DNA from: Glutamicibacter halophytocola
GTDB lineage: Bacteria > Actinomycetota > Actinomycetes > Actinomycetales > Micrococcaceae
NCBI RefSeq assembly: GCF_001302565.1
Contig: NZ_CP012750.1
Location: forward strand, 1,054,001-1,118,000
Direction of reading: 5' to 3'
Length of the DNA: 64,000 nucleotides
Made by a program: the position numbers and the translations under genes. Below are positions 8,832 to 17,305 of this stretch, piece by piece (position 1 is the first letter of the stretch; every line of letters begins with the position of its first letter). The notes beneath the pieces were generated by a model that was not told the DNA's origin, did not search any database, and saw nothing but the letters and a program-made list of their open reading frames with translations.

Positions 8832-10481
8832 CTAGGCCAGCTCGGTGAATTGGACGGCTCCGTCCGATCCGGCGATGGCCAAGAAGGAGCTCGGCTCGGT
8901 GGCCAGGCGTTCAACGATCCGTGCGAACACGGCCGCGTCGGCCTCGTCATCCAGTGCCGGGCCGGCGGCGCGGATCCATTGCACCTTCAGGTCCCCGAGG
9001 GCCCTGAGCTGCGTGAAGAGGCGTTCAGATCCGGCCGGGGCGAGCAGCACCAGTGTCCGCAGCTGTGGCGTCGCGTGCGATCGGGCCGGATCCTGCGCGG
9101 CGGACTCGGCCCGCTGCGACCTGCCCGAACGCCACAGCGCATAGTGGTAGGCGGCGACCGCGGCGGTGGACACCAGCCAGCCCAGCGGTCCGCGCACGGC
9201 ATCGAGCATTGTCCCGTAGCCGGTGCCCGGTTCCAGGAAGTAGGCGAAGATCCGGTAACCCAGCACCAGCAGCGCAATCAGCGCCACCACCGAGCTGGCC
9301 CCGAAGAACAGCACCAGGTAGGCGCCGCGCGAGGCAGGCCAGGCCGGTTGCAGCGGGCGGAAGAACGCGAACCAGCTGACGGCGCCGACCAGCAGCAGGC
9401 CCAGGCCCTCGCCGAGCACCTCGGCCGATGCATTGCTGCCCGGAAGGGCGGAGATGGATGCCAGCAACGCGTTGATCACCATGCCCAGTCCGGTGGCCAG
9501 CAGCGCCAGGCTGATGCCGCTGACCGCCAACCGGGCCGCGCTGGCCGTGGCGGCCACATGCATCCCGGAGCGCAGCTGAAGCTGGTGGTAGAGCCAGATG
9601 AGCCCGGCTGCCAGCATGATCGCGCCCTGCAACGGGACCTCGGCCCGGAATTCTTCGGCTTGGGCCGCCGGATCCCAGGGCAGCGGCAGGGCCCAGGACA
9701 CCAGCGCCGCGGTGGCCAGCAAACAGGCGGCCGCGGGGGCCGCGATGGCCAGCACCACAAAGGCCAGGGAACTGAAGCCATCGGCCTGCTCCTGCACGCG
9801 GCGCAACTTCCAGTGCCAGAACCACAGGGCCGCGGAACCGGCCAGCCAGATGACCGCGGCAAGCAGCCGATCCAGATCGGAAGGGCCGGCCAGCGTGGTG
9901 TCCGGGCGGATCAGGATCAGCACCGCGACGCGCAGCGCCCAGACCAGCGACAGGGCGAACAGCAGCATGCTGAAGGCATTGCCCAGCGTGCCGGCCAGCT
10001 GCCCCAGCTGCTGCGGCGCGGTTTTCGGGGCGGCCAGCTGCCGGTGCTGCCAGGCGCAGAGGGCACCCCAGCCCAGCGCGGTGCCCAGCGAGGATTGCCA
10101 GGCGCCCTCCGGCGCCCGGTTGACCAGCCCGGCCAGCAGGCCCAGGACCGAGCAGCTGGCAGCGATGAGTGAAACCAGGTAGACCCCGGAGGCTTGCAGG
10201 GACCAGATCGCGGAGTCGGCGGCTGAAGGCCGGGCCAATGTCCTGCGGATCGCCCGCCACAGCAGCCAGGCCAGCGGCCCGGCGACCAGGGTGTAGGAGT
10301 AGGCCACCGCCAGCTGCTGGGCGGAAACCCGTTCGCCGTCAAACCCGTTGAACAGCGCCTCCAGCAGCGTGGACAGGCCCGCCGGGAATAGCATCAGCAG
10401 CACAAACAGCAGGCCGTGCATGATCAGCGGGCGCAGCACGCTGGTGGCCGGTGCCTTGCTGGCCGAAGTCGCGGAGCCCAT
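8832..10481 (-). CDS. Large polytopic membrane protein (DUF5671-like)
   Basis: This 549-residue protein has about 13-14 hydrophobic segments with Ala/Leu-rich helices and recurring pieces such as LVAGPLAWLLWRAIRR, WLYHQLQLR and VSTAAVAAYHYALWR. These resemble the repeated DUF5671 membrane unit of actinobacterial proteins. The C-terminal ~90 residues (from about LRTLVLLAPAGSERLF) form a soluble domain. The ATG at 10481 overlaps the TGA of the upstream gene (TGATG), indicating translational coupling; in-frame codons further upstream are Arg-rich and belong to a shadow frame. The function is unknown. With its neighbours it forms an all-membrane operon. Confidence 0.7.
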   Translation of the reverse strand: MGSATSASKAPATSVLRPLIMHGLLFVLLMLFPAGLSTLLEALFNGFDGERVSAQQLAVAYSYTLVAGPLAWLLWRAIRRTLARPSAADSAIWSLQASGVYLVSLIAASCSVLGLLAGLVNRAPEGAWQSSLGTALGWGALCAWQHRQLAAPKTAPQQLGQLAGTLGNAFSMLLFALSLVWALRVAVLILIRPDTTLAGPSDLDRLLAAVIWLAGSAALWFWHWKLRRVQEQADGFSSLAFVVLAIAAPAAACLLATAALVSWALPLPWDPAAQAEEFRAEVPLQGAIMLAAGLIWLYHQLQLRSGMHVAATASAARLAVSGISLALLATGLGMVINALLASISALPGSNASAEVLGEGLGLLLVGAVSWFAFFRPLQPAWPASRGAYLVLFFGASSVVALIALLVLGYRIFAYFLEPGTGYGTMLDAVRGPLGWLVSTAAVAAYHYALWRSGRSQRAESAAQDPARSHATPQLRTLVLLAPAGSERLFTQLRALGDLKVQWIRAAGPALDDEADAAVFARIVERLATEPSSFLAIAGSDGAVQFTELA

Positions 10482-10945
10482 CAGTATCCCAGCTCCTTTT
10501 CGGTGCACAGCCCGACCTGCCAGGGCATGCGCTCGATCAGCCACCGGTCCTGGGCCATGCGCAGCTCGAACACATCCTCGTAGCTGGAGCCATCGAGCAG
10601 CGGAAGAATCGTGGAATCGCCGCCTTCGATCCTGGCATGGACGCTGGCCCGGGAGCCGCTGGCCGTGGAGCGGACCAGCTGGATGTCCAGCTGCCCGCTG
10701 CCCAGGGACTCGGGATTGCACAGCTGGCGGGATTCGCCGTCCACGGTGTAATCCCGCACGGCGGCCAGGTCCCCGGCCTCATAGGCCAGCAGGTAGCGCT
10801 GCACCACGCCTTCGGGGGTTGATTCTTCGTGCAAGGGCGCCGAAGGCCGCAGGGCAACCACCAGCAACGCGGCTATAACCAAGGCCACACAGGTGGCGGC
10901 TACCGCGACAAGCGCCACCCTGGCGACCGAAAAATTACTTGTCAT
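10481..10945 (-). CDS. Membrane-anchored protein with NTF2/SnoaL-like domain
   Basis: The 154 residues begin with one hydrophobic helix (about 9-32) that looks like an uncleaved signal anchor. An extracytoplasmic domain follows, starting EGVVQRYLLAYEAGDLAAVR, typical of NTF2/SnoaL-like or DUF4878-type small domains in actinobacterial exported proteins. The stop overlaps the start of the large membrane protein by one base. It is the first gene of the minus-strand operon and lies divergent to dusB. The family assignment is tentative. Confidence 0.65.
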   Translation of the reverse strand: MTSNFSVARVALVAVAATCVALVIAALLVVALRPSAPLHEESTPEGVVQRYLLAYEAGDLAAVRDYTVDGESRQLCNPESLGSGQLDIQLVRSTASGSRASVHARIEGGDSTILPLLDGSSYEDVFELRMAQDRWLIERMPWQVGLCTEKELGY

Positions 10946-11036
10946 TGCCCTATTTTCCGCCTGCAGCAGGGCAGAAGCCAGATGCTGCAGGGCACGATTT
11001 GATCAAGATCTCAGTTACCGATTTGCCTGCATGCGC

Positions 11037-11051
11037 GATAATGGACAGGTG
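11037..11051 (+). promoter_or_regulatory. Leaderless-type promoter of dusB
   Basis: GATAAT at 11037-11042 is followed by 6 nt and then the GTG at 11049. A -10 box this close predicts transcription starting at or next to the start codon. No good Shine-Dalgarno is present for this GTG or for the ATG at 11031. The -35 region (around 11014-11020, TTACCG) is weak. Confidence 0.45.
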
Positions 11052-12233
11052 ACGACCCTGACTGATGCGCCGAATAACACCCCCACCTTGAAGCTGCCGC
11101 CCTTGCAGCTGGGCAAGCTCACCATCGATACCCCGGTGGTTCTTGCACCCATGGCCGGGGTGACCAACCGCGCCTTCCGCCGGCTGTGCCGCGAATACGG
11201 CGGCGGGCTGTTCGTCACCGAAATGGTCACCGCCCGCGCCCTGGTGGAACGCAACCCGGAATCCCTGCGCATCATCTCGCACGACCCCGACGAAGAGATC
11301 CGCTCGATCCAGATCTACGGCGTGGACCCGGGCACCGTGCGCGCCGCGGTGCGCATGGTGGTTGACGAGAACCTGGCCGATCACGTGGACTTGAACTTCG
11401 GCTGCCCGGTCCCCAAGGTGACCCGCAAGGGCGGAGGCTCGGCCCTGCCCTGGAAGACCGACCTGTTCACCTCGATCATCGAGGCAGCGACCTCCGAGGC
11501 GGCCAAGGGCGATATCCCGCTGACCGTGAAGGTCCGCACCGGAATCGACAAGGACCACCTGACCTACCTGGAGTCCGCCAAGATCGCCCGCGATCACGGG
11601 GCCGCGGCAGTGACCCTGCACGCCCGCACCGCGGGCCAGTACTACGCCGGCCACTCGGATTGGGAGGCCATCACCACCCTGCGTGAGGCCATGGACGACC
11701 TGCCGGTGCTGGGCAACGGCGATATTTTCAGTGCCGAAGATGCGATCAGCATGGTCGAGCAGACCGGAGCCGCCGGGGTCATGGTCGGCCGCGGCTGCCA
11801 GGGCCGCCCGTGGATTTTCGGCGACCTGCAGGCGGCCTTCGAAGGCCGCGCGGACCGCTTCCGCCCCGGCGTGCGCAAGGTGGCCGACACCGTGTACCGC
11901 CACGGCGAGCTGCTCAGCGAGTTCTTCGAGGACGAGGGCAAGGGGATGCGCGATATCCGCAAGCACATCGCCTGGTACTTCAAGGGCTACCCGGTCGGCG
12001 GGGAAATCCGCTCGCAGCTGGCCCAGGTGCCATCCTTGGCGGTGCTGCGCGAACTGCTTGACCAGCTGGACCTGGATTTGCCGTACCCCGGCGAGGCTGC
12101 CGAAGGCACCCGCGGGCGAGCCGGCCATCCGAAGAAAACCCATGTGCCCGACGGATGGCTGGACAACCGCGAAATGAGCGAGGCCCACCGCGAAATGATC
12201 AAGGCCGCTGAGCTGGATATTTCCGGAGGCTAA
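11049..12233 (+). CDS. dusB: tRNA-dihydrouridine synthase (DusB-like)
   Basis: This flavoenzyme reduces uridine to dihydrouridine in the tRNA D-loop. Visible marks are the FMN/active-site start VVLAPMAGVTNRAFRRLCREYGG, DLNFGCPVPKVTRKGGGSAL with the catalytic Cys, the LTVKVRTGID strand, VTLHARTAGQ, and the phosphate-binding GAAGVMVGRGCQGRPW. The C-terminal helical domain (IRKHIAWYFKGYP) binds tRNA. The start at GTG 11049 gives 394 residues; an ATG at 11031 would add six. dgt and dnaG follow on the same strand, an arrangement common in actinobacteria. Confidence 0.93.
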   Translation: MTTLTDAPNNTPTLKLPPLQLGKLTIDTPVVLAPMAGVTNRAFRRLCREYGGGLFVTEMVTARALVERNPESLRIISHDPDEEIRSIQIYGVDPGTVRAAVRMVVDENLADHVDLNFGCPVPKVTRKGGGSALPWKTDLFTSIIEAATSEAAKGDIPLTVKVRTGIDKDHLTYLESAKIARDHGAAAVTLHARTAGQYYAGHSDWEAITTLREAMDDLPVLGNGDIFSAEDAISMVEQTGAAGVMVGRGCQGRPWIFGDLQAAFEGRADRFRPGVRKVADTVYRHGELLSEFFEDEGKGMRDIRKHIAWYFKGYPVGGEIRSQLAQVPSLAVLRELLDQLDLDLPYPGEAAEGTRGRAGHPKKTHVPDGWLDNREMSEAHREMIKAAELDISGG

Positions 12234-12274
12234 GCGCTCGAAGTGGATAACCGCCGAGCACCCTAAAATGTCAC

Positions 12275-12290
12275 TAGACTAGGTATCATG
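12275..12290 (+). promoter_or_regulatory. Possible leaderless-type promoter of dgt
   Basis: TAGACT (12275-12280) fits the TAnnnT -10 pattern and ends 7 nt before the ATG at 12288, so the transcript could begin at the start codon. AGG within those 7 nt could instead act as a close ribosome binding site, so this call is uncertain. Confidence 0.3.
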
Positions 12291-13571
12291 ACTCAGATCC
12301 CCGGATATGCCGAAGCCGATACGCAACGGTGGGTGCCCGAGCCAGCCAAGAAGTCCTACCGCACCGCCTTTGAGCGCGACCGCGCCCGGGTGCTGCACTC
12401 CTCGGCGCTGCGCCGGCTGAGCGCCAAAACCCAGGTGGTGGCTCCCAACCAGAACGACTTTGTGCGCAACCGGCTCACCCACTCGCTGGAAGTGGCCCAG
12501 GTGGGCCGCGAGCTCGGGGCGGCCCTGGGCTGCGATCCGGATGTCGTGGATACCGCCTGCCTGGCCCACGATCTGGGCCACCCGCCCTTTGGCCACAACG
12601 GGGAAAAGGCGCTGGACAAAATCGCTGCGGATATCGGCGGATTCGAGGGCAACGCCCAGACCCTGCGCCTGCTCACCCGGCTGGAAACCAAGACCTTCAG
12701 GCACAACGGGCATTCGGCCGGGCTGAATCTCTCGCGCGCCTCGCTGGATGCGGCCTGCAAATACCCATGGCTCAAGGCCGATGCGCCCGAGGTCAACGGC
12801 AAGAAGACCAAGAAGTTCGGCGTGTACCAGGACGATGCCCCGATCTTCAACTGGCTGCGCAATGTCCCGGAGGCGAGAGCCGGAGTGGTCTGCATGGAAG
12901 GCCAGGTCATGGACCTGGCCGATGACATCTCCTACTCCGTGCACGACGTGGAAGACGCAATTGTCGGCGGCCAGCTGCAGCTGCGCTGGCTGAAGCAGGA
13001 TCTGCAGCGCGAACGGGCCCTGCAGGTCACGAAGGACTGGTACCTGCCGGCCACCGGCGAGGCTGATATCGAGGCGGCCTTGCGCCGGCTGGAAGCCAGC
13101 GACGAATGGGTGTCGCACTTTGACGGGTCGCGCCGTTCGATGGCCGGGCTGAAGGACATGACCAGCCAGTTCATCGGCCGCTTTGCGGCTGCGGCCATGG
13201 ATGCCACCCGCGCCCGCTATGGCACCGGCAAGCTGACCCGCTACAACGCGAGCCTGATCGTGCCCGAGCAGACCGAGCATGAAATCGCGGTGATGAAGGG
13301 CATTGCCGCCAGCTATGTGATGACCTCCGAGGTGCGCCAGCCGCTGTATCTGGACCAGCGCACGCTGCTGGCCGAGCTGGTTGAGCTGCTGGTGGAGACC
13401 GGCCGGGACAACCTGGAGCCGATCTTCGCCGCGGACTGGGAGGACGCCGCCGATGAGGCAGCCCAGCTGCGCGTGGTGATCGACCAGGTCGCCTCGCTCA
13501 CCGACGTCTCGGCGACCGAGTGGCATTCATATCTGGTCAAGGGCGAAGCCCCTGAAGCACAACTGTTCTAG
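12288..13571 (+). CDS. dgt: dNTP triphosphohydrolase (dGTPase-like, HD family)
   Basis: This cytoplasmic enzyme of 427 residues splits deoxynucleoside triphosphates into nucleoside and tripolyphosphate, balancing dNTP pools. The HD metal-binding set is visible: NRLTHSLEVAQV (His65), CLAHDLGHPPFGHNGE (His94-Asp95), and a later Asp in LADDISYSVHDVEDA. The C-terminal part is the usual helical oligomerisation region. It lies 9 nt before dnaG, linking dNTP supply and priming in one transcript. Confidence 0.92.
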   Translation: MTQIPGYAEADTQRWVPEPAKKSYRTAFERDRARVLHSSALRRLSAKTQVVAPNQNDFVRNRLTHSLEVAQVGRELGAALGCDPDVVDTACLAHDLGHPPFGHNGEKALDKIAADIGGFEGNAQTLRLLTRLETKTFRHNGHSAGLNLSRASLDAACKYPWLKADAPEVNGKKTKKFGVYQDDAPIFNWLRNVPEARAGVVCMEGQVMDLADDISYSVHDVEDAIVGGQLQLRWLKQDLQRERALQVTKDWYLPATGEADIEAALRRLEASDEWVSHFDGSRRSMAGLKDMTSQFIGRFAAAAMDATRARYGTGKLTRYNASLIVPEQTEHEIAVMKGIAASYVMTSEVRQPLYLDQRTLLAELVELLVETGRDNLEPIFAADWEDAADEAAQLRVVIDQVASLTDVSATEWHSYLVKGEAPEAQLF

Positions 13572-13580
13572 AAGGGAATC

Positions 13581-15458
13581 ATGGCAGGGCTGATCAAGCG
13601 CGAAGATATCGACGAGGTGCGCAACCGCACCGACCTGCGCGAGGTCGTCGAATCCTATGTCACGCTCAAATCCGCGGGCATCGGCTCGTACAAGGGCCTG
13701 TGCCCTTTCCATGACGAGCGCAGCCCTTCCTTCCACATCCGCCCGCAGCTGGGCACCTTCCACTGCTTCGGCTGCGGCGAATCCGGCGACGTGATCGCCT
13801 TCATCCAGAAGATGGACCACTCCTCGTTCACCGAGACCGTGGAACTGCTCGCGGCCCGGATCAACTACGAGCTGCATTATGAGGACGGGGGACCGGGCCC
13901 GCGCCGCGAAGACTATGGCAAGCGCCAGCGCCTGGTCGATGCCCACAAGGTGGCCGAGGAGTTCTTCCGCGCCCAGCTGGCCACCGACGAAGGGGCCGCC
14001 GGACGCGAGTTCCTGGCCGGCCGCGGCTTCGACCCGGAAGTGACCGCCCAGTTCTCCGTCGGCTACGCGCCCAAGGGATGGGACGCACTGCTCAAGCACC
14101 TGCGCTCCAAGGGCTTTGCCGATGACGAGCTGAAGCTGACCGGCATGTTTTCCGAGGGCAATCGCGGGATCTACGACCGTTTCCGCGGCCGGGTCATGTG
14201 GCCGATCCGCGATCTGTCCGGGGCAACCATCGGTTTCGGCGCCCGCAAGCTCTACGACGACGACCAGGGCCCGAAGTACCTGAACACCCCGGAAACCGGG
14301 CTCTACAAGAAGTCGCAGGTGCTCTACGGTCTGGATCTGGCCAAGAAGCATATTTCCAAGAGCCGGCAGATCGTGGTGGTGGAAGGGTACACCGACGTGA
14401 TGGCCTGCCACCTGGCAGGGATCACCACCGCGGTGGCCACCTGCGGCACCGCCTTTGGCACCGACCACATCAAGATCGCCCGCCGGCTGCTGCAGGATGA
14501 CGGCACCGGGGGAGAAGTGATTTTCACCTTCGACGGCGATGCCGCCGGGCAGAAGGCGGCCCTGCGCGCCTTCGAGGAAGACCAGCGCTTCATCGCCCAG
14601 ACCTATGTCTGCGTGGAGCCCAGCGGGGCTGATCCCTGCGACCTGCGCCTGCATCGCGGGGACGAGGCGGTGCGCGAGCTGATCGAGCTCAAGCGCCCGC
14701 TGTTCGAATTCGCGATCCGGGCCGAGCTGAAGAAGTTCAACCTCAACACGGTGGAGGGCCGCGTGCAGGCGCTGCGCCAAACCGCTCCGATCGTCGCCCA
14801 GATCAAGGACTCGGCCATCCGCCCGGCCTATGCCCGTGAATTGGCGGGCTGGCTCGGCATGAACAACGAGGACGTCAACCGGTCGGTGGGGGCGTCGATC
14901 AAGCGCGCCCGGCTGCCGAAGAATGCCGAGCAGCAACTGCCGGCCCCGGCGCAGGGCGCTGAACAACCCGTGGCCGCACCAGCTTTTGAACGTCCGGATC
15001 ATCGCGATCCGGTGATGCGCCTGGAGCGCCAGGCACTGGAAGTGGTGATCCAGCAGCCGCAGCGCTTGCAGGATGAGCAGTGGCAGGCATTTTATGAGGC
15101 CCGTTTCATGGCCCCGGCGCACGCCGCGGTGCATGACGGAATTGTTGCCGCTTCGAGCGCTGGCGCTTCTGCCACCTCGTGGGTCGAGGTGATCCGCGAT
15201 GAGGTGCCAGAGCAGTTGCGCAGCTTCGTTTCGGAACTGGCGGTGACCAGCATTCCGGCCTCTGATGAGCACAGCCTGAACCGCTATTGCGCCGACATCA
15301 TCAATGGCCTGATTGAGCTTCAAATCACACACCGGAAAGCAGAGCTGATCGGGCGCTTGCAGCGCGCCGAGATGGAGCCGGAAGGCGAGGAATATGCCCA
15401 GATCAATAGGGAATTGATGGAGCTGGAGATGCGCCGGAGGATCCTGCGGGGCAGCTAG
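13581..15458 (+). CDS. dnaG: DNA primase
   Basis: The 625-residue primase synthesises RNA primers at the replication fork. Domains in order: an N-terminal CHC2 zinc ribbon (Cys41, His44, Cys62, Cys65 in CPFHDERSPSFH and FHCFGCGESGD), a central Toprim catalytic core with VVVEGYTDVMACHLAG (around residue 265) and FDGDAAGQKA (around 317), and a C-terminal helicase-interacting helical domain after about residue 480. GAAGGGAATC precedes the ATG. The domain set and length are complete, so this is the housekeeping copy rather than a mobile-element primase. Confidence 0.97.
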   Translation: MAGLIKREDIDEVRNRTDLREVVESYVTLKSAGIGSYKGLCPFHDERSPSFHIRPQLGTFHCFGCGESGDVIAFIQKMDHSSFTETVELLAARINYELHYEDGGPGPRREDYGKRQRLVDAHKVAEEFFRAQLATDEGAAGREFLAGRGFDPEVTAQFSVGYAPKGWDALLKHLRSKGFADDELKLTGMFSEGNRGIYDRFRGRVMWPIRDLSGATIGFGARKLYDDDQGPKYLNTPETGLYKKSQVLYGLDLAKKHISKSRQIVVVEGYTDVMACHLAGITTAVATCGTAFGTDHIKIARRLLQDDGTGGEVIFTFDGDAAGQKAALRAFEEDQRFIAQTYVCVEPSGADPCDLRLHRGDEAVRELIELKRPLFEFAIRAELKKFNLNTVEGRVQALRQTAPIVAQIKDSAIRPAYARELAGWLGMNNEDVNRSVGASIKRARLPKNAEQQLPAPAQGAEQPVAAPAFERPDHRDPVMRLERQALEVVIQQPQRLQDEQWQAFYEARFMAPAHAAVHDGIVAASSAGASATSWVEVIRDEVPEQLRSFVSELAVTSIPASDEHSLNRYCADIINGLIELQITHRKAELIGRLQRAEMEPEGEEYAQINRELMELEMRRRILRGS

Positions 15459-15511
15459 GGGATCGATTTTGCATTAGCGGAAATCTTCGGTAAAGTTATA
15501 TCTCGTTGCAA

Positions 15512-15584
15512 TCCTCCATAGCTCAATTGGCAGAGCATTCGACTGTTAATCGAAGGGTTACTGGTTCAAGTCCAGTTGGAGGAG
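15512..15584 (+). tRNA. tRNA-Asn (GTT), copy 1
   Basis: The full cloverleaf can be drawn: acceptor TCCTCCA/TGGAGGA with discriminator G, a D arm with GCTC/GAGC, anticodon stem TTCGA/TCGAA around loop CTGTTAA (anticodon GTT), and T arm ACTGG TTCAAGT CCAGT. CCA is not encoded. A promoter fits upstream: TTGCAT (15469-15474), 16 nt, TAAAGT (15491-15496). An identical copy lies at 35319. This tRNA borders the accessory island to its right. Confidence 0.96.
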
Positions 15585-15593
15585 CTCATCAGT

Positions 15594-15628
15594 GCCCCGG
15601 TTCTCATTGCGAGGATCGGGGCCTTTTT
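15594..15628 (+). terminator. Terminator after tRNA-Asn
   Basis: The stem GCCCCG (15594-15599) pairs with CGGGGC (15617-15622) and is followed at once by C and TTTTT. Confidence 0.8.
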
Positions 15629-15690
15629 CATTTAAGATTTTTCATTTAAGATCACCGATGTCCCGAGAGAAAACAATTTTCATTTAAGAT
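15625..15690 (+). repeat. Three direct copies of a 14-bp repeat
   Basis: TTTTCATTTAAGAT occurs at 15625-15638, 15639-15652 (in tandem) and 15677-15690. All copies are identical. The block sits directly after the tRNA terminator, at the edge of the accessory island. It could be a slippage product, a protein-binding array or a scar of integration; nothing in the sequence decides between these. Confidence 0.75.
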
Positions 15691-15715
15691 TCAACGGGTT
15701 CACGGATGAGCCCGG

Positions 15716-15940
15716 ATGAGCATATTTGCCCAGTGGTCGGGGGAGAAAGGGCGTGTCTGGGCAACTTCCATAAAGGCAGGCGGCCGTGGACTTCCGCACC
15801 CGGTACTTCCTGACTGGATGAATGATTTCTTGCCAGTGCATTGGGGCAACGACTGGACCAATGCGCCGAGTCTGGCGCATTTGTGGCCATCTGCAGAGGA
15901 TTGGTTTTGGTTGGCCGAGCAGCACGATGATTTGAAGTAG
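15716..15940 (+). CDS. Small Trp-rich protein, unknown; possibly a gene remnant
   Basis: A 74-residue ORF with protein-like composition: nine tryptophans and a negatively charged C-terminal half (LPDWMNDFLPVHWGNDW, then LWPSAEDWFWLAEQHDD). I do not recognise it. There is no clear ribosome binding site before the ATG, so it may be the 3' end of an older gene cut at the repeat block. Its TAG overlaps the GTG of the next ORF (TAGTG), as in coupled gene pairs. Codon use is less GC-biased than in dnaG. Confidence 0.45.
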   Translation: MSIFAQWSGEKGRVWATSIKAGGRGLPHPVLPDWMNDFLPVHWGNDWTNAPSLAHLWPSAEDWFWLAEQHDDLK

Positions 15941-16305
15941 TGATCGATGAGTTCGTTGACTCAGGCAATCCAAGTCTGGACTCAATACGCAATGCGTGGA
16001 AGCAGGCGCAGCAGCTCGTAGGTATGCGGCCGCTAATGCAGCTTGATCTCGTTCCAGGCACACCTGGGGACGTGCCTTTTCTCGGCAAAGTCCAGGGTCT
16101 GTACATTGCGGGTCAGTTCAATGAGGCGCAGCGGGAGTTGTTAGCTGCACTGGTTCCTGAGATGCTGGCGAAGGACTATTCGTGGACTGAGCTAACGGCC
16201 ATTGGTTTGTTGGAGGAGGCTGAGATGGATGTGCAGAAGGAGTTGGTTTGGTTGTTGTCGGAGCCGGAGAAGCCGTTGGAAATGATCGCCTTCGAGTGGT
16301 ACTAG
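15940..16305 (+). CDS. Small acidic protein, unknown
   Basis: This 121-residue ORF starts with a GTG that overlaps the preceding stop. The product is acidic and helical in character (QFNEAQRELLAALVPEMLA, then LLEEAEMDVQKELVWLLSE) with no signal peptide or membrane segment. Leucine is mostly encoded by TTG in the 3' half, which is unusual next to the core genes and suggests acquired DNA. The size, charge and position in an island fit an immunity or antitoxin-like role, but no family is recognised and this is only inference. Confidence 0.5.
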   Translation: MIDEFVDSGNPSLDSIRNAWKQAQQLVGMRPLMQLDLVPGTPGDVPFLGKVQGLYIAGQFNEAQRELLAALVPEMLAKDYSWTELTAIGLLEEAEMDVQKELVWLLSEPEKPLEMIAFEWY

Positions 16306-16642
16306 GGAAACAGAAGAACATTGAAAATGGTGGCCTGGGCGTATGCCTGGGCCACCATTGGAGTTCAAGCCACCTTTTGGGGACGCGAACTGGACTATTC
16401 CTATTCCAAGGGTCGCTGCCACTCATCATGTCATTCAGCGGGGAGCATCTTTGATTCATACCGGATGGTGTCAAATACTTGACATGCAAATATTTCGGAG
16501 CAGGATGTTAAGTAGCCCAGTAGGTAAATCCATGAGATTAAGTGCTAGTCAGCATTGCACCTGCAGGGCTGCCCCGCAGTGCTCTTGCGCAAAATTTGTG
16601 GCAAGGCAAGCACCTGCGACTTCTACCGTACGTAGGGGAGCG
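16306..16642. other. Intergenic region with hairpin and putative promoter
   Basis: It begins with a hairpin after the upstream ORF (AATGGTGGCC at 16326-16335 with GGCCACCATT at 16350-16359, no T tract). Further down, TTGACA at 16479-16484 is a good -35 box; 16-17 nt later CAGGAT/AGGATG is a mediocre -10. The frame of the secreted protein stays open upstream through this region, but that part is Cys-rich and precedes a strong RBS and a signal peptide, so it is not taken as coding. Confidence 0.4.
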
Positions 16643-17305
16643 ATGAGAAATATTCCAGTAAGAATAAGTCGTTCAGTGCTATCGACTTGCGCCGTGTTGA
16701 GCCTGTTGCTAGTTGGCGCCATGCCCTCCAATGCATTGGAAGCACCCAGCAAATCGGCCATACTTTCGGATCAAGAGATTGCTCAGGAGTTTCCTTCTGG
16801 ACTTTCCGAAGGCACGGAAGCTTATGAAGAATTCGTGAACTCCCCGGGCTTCCATTTTGCACCTGCGCCTAGAGACGCAGGCTCTCCGAAAGAAGCCCTA
16901 TTCAAGTCCACGATGCCGGAGATTTCTCCCATGTGGACGTCGGGAAGCTGCCATTATGGTGGCCGTGCCGATTACCCGCATGTGACTAATGGGGAGGCAT
17001 CTGTTCATGGTTATTGGGTTGTTGACTCCGGGTCTTGCCCATCGACTGCCAAAGTGACTGCGACGCTTCAGGCTTGGGCTTGTTCTAGTGTTTATGGGTG
17101 TGGGTGGCTCAACCAGAAATCCGCATCCGGCACTTATGAACCTGGTAGCGGAACTGGTCGCTGGGCAACACCTCATGAACCTTGCGTGACCACTGGCAAA
17201 ATTGGTTGGAGGGGCCGAGTCGATGTGGACCTGAGTGGTCAAGTTGATCCACTTGGGTATGACTACTCGGCGGAGGTGGATCTGAGTTGCACGCCTTCGC
17301 TATGA
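16643..17305 (+). CDS. Secreted Cys-containing protein, unknown
   Basis: The 220-residue protein starts after a strong GGGGAG site. Residues 1-32 form a classical signal peptide: basic start (RNIPVRISR), hydrophobic core (LSTCAVLSLLLVGAM) and a small-residue exit (SNALEA), so it is predicted to be released by signal peptidase I. The mature part has a acidic linker and then a Cys-rich beta-like domain from SGSCHYGGRADYPHV to the end (YSAEVDLSC), with six cysteines that could form disulfides. That domain resembles in layout the small exported actinobacterial proteins with a VHG strand, but no function is known to me. Its TGA overlaps the ATG of the next gene by 4 nt. Confidence 0.65.
   Translation: MRNIPVRISRSVLSTCAVLSLLLVGAMPSNALEAPSKSAILSDQEIAQEFPSGLSEGTEAYEEFVNSPGFHFAPAPRDAGSPKEALFKSTMPEISPMWTSGSCHYGGRADYPHVTNGEASVHGYWVVDSGSCPSTAKVTATLQAWACSSVYGCGWLNQKSASGTYEPGSGTGRWATPHEPCVTTGKIGWRGRVDVDLSGQVDPLGYDYSAEVDLSCTPSL

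Noticed and set aside
15680..16106. Minus-strand ORFs opposite the small island genes
   Set aside because: No start signals and no coding composition; the plus strand reads better.
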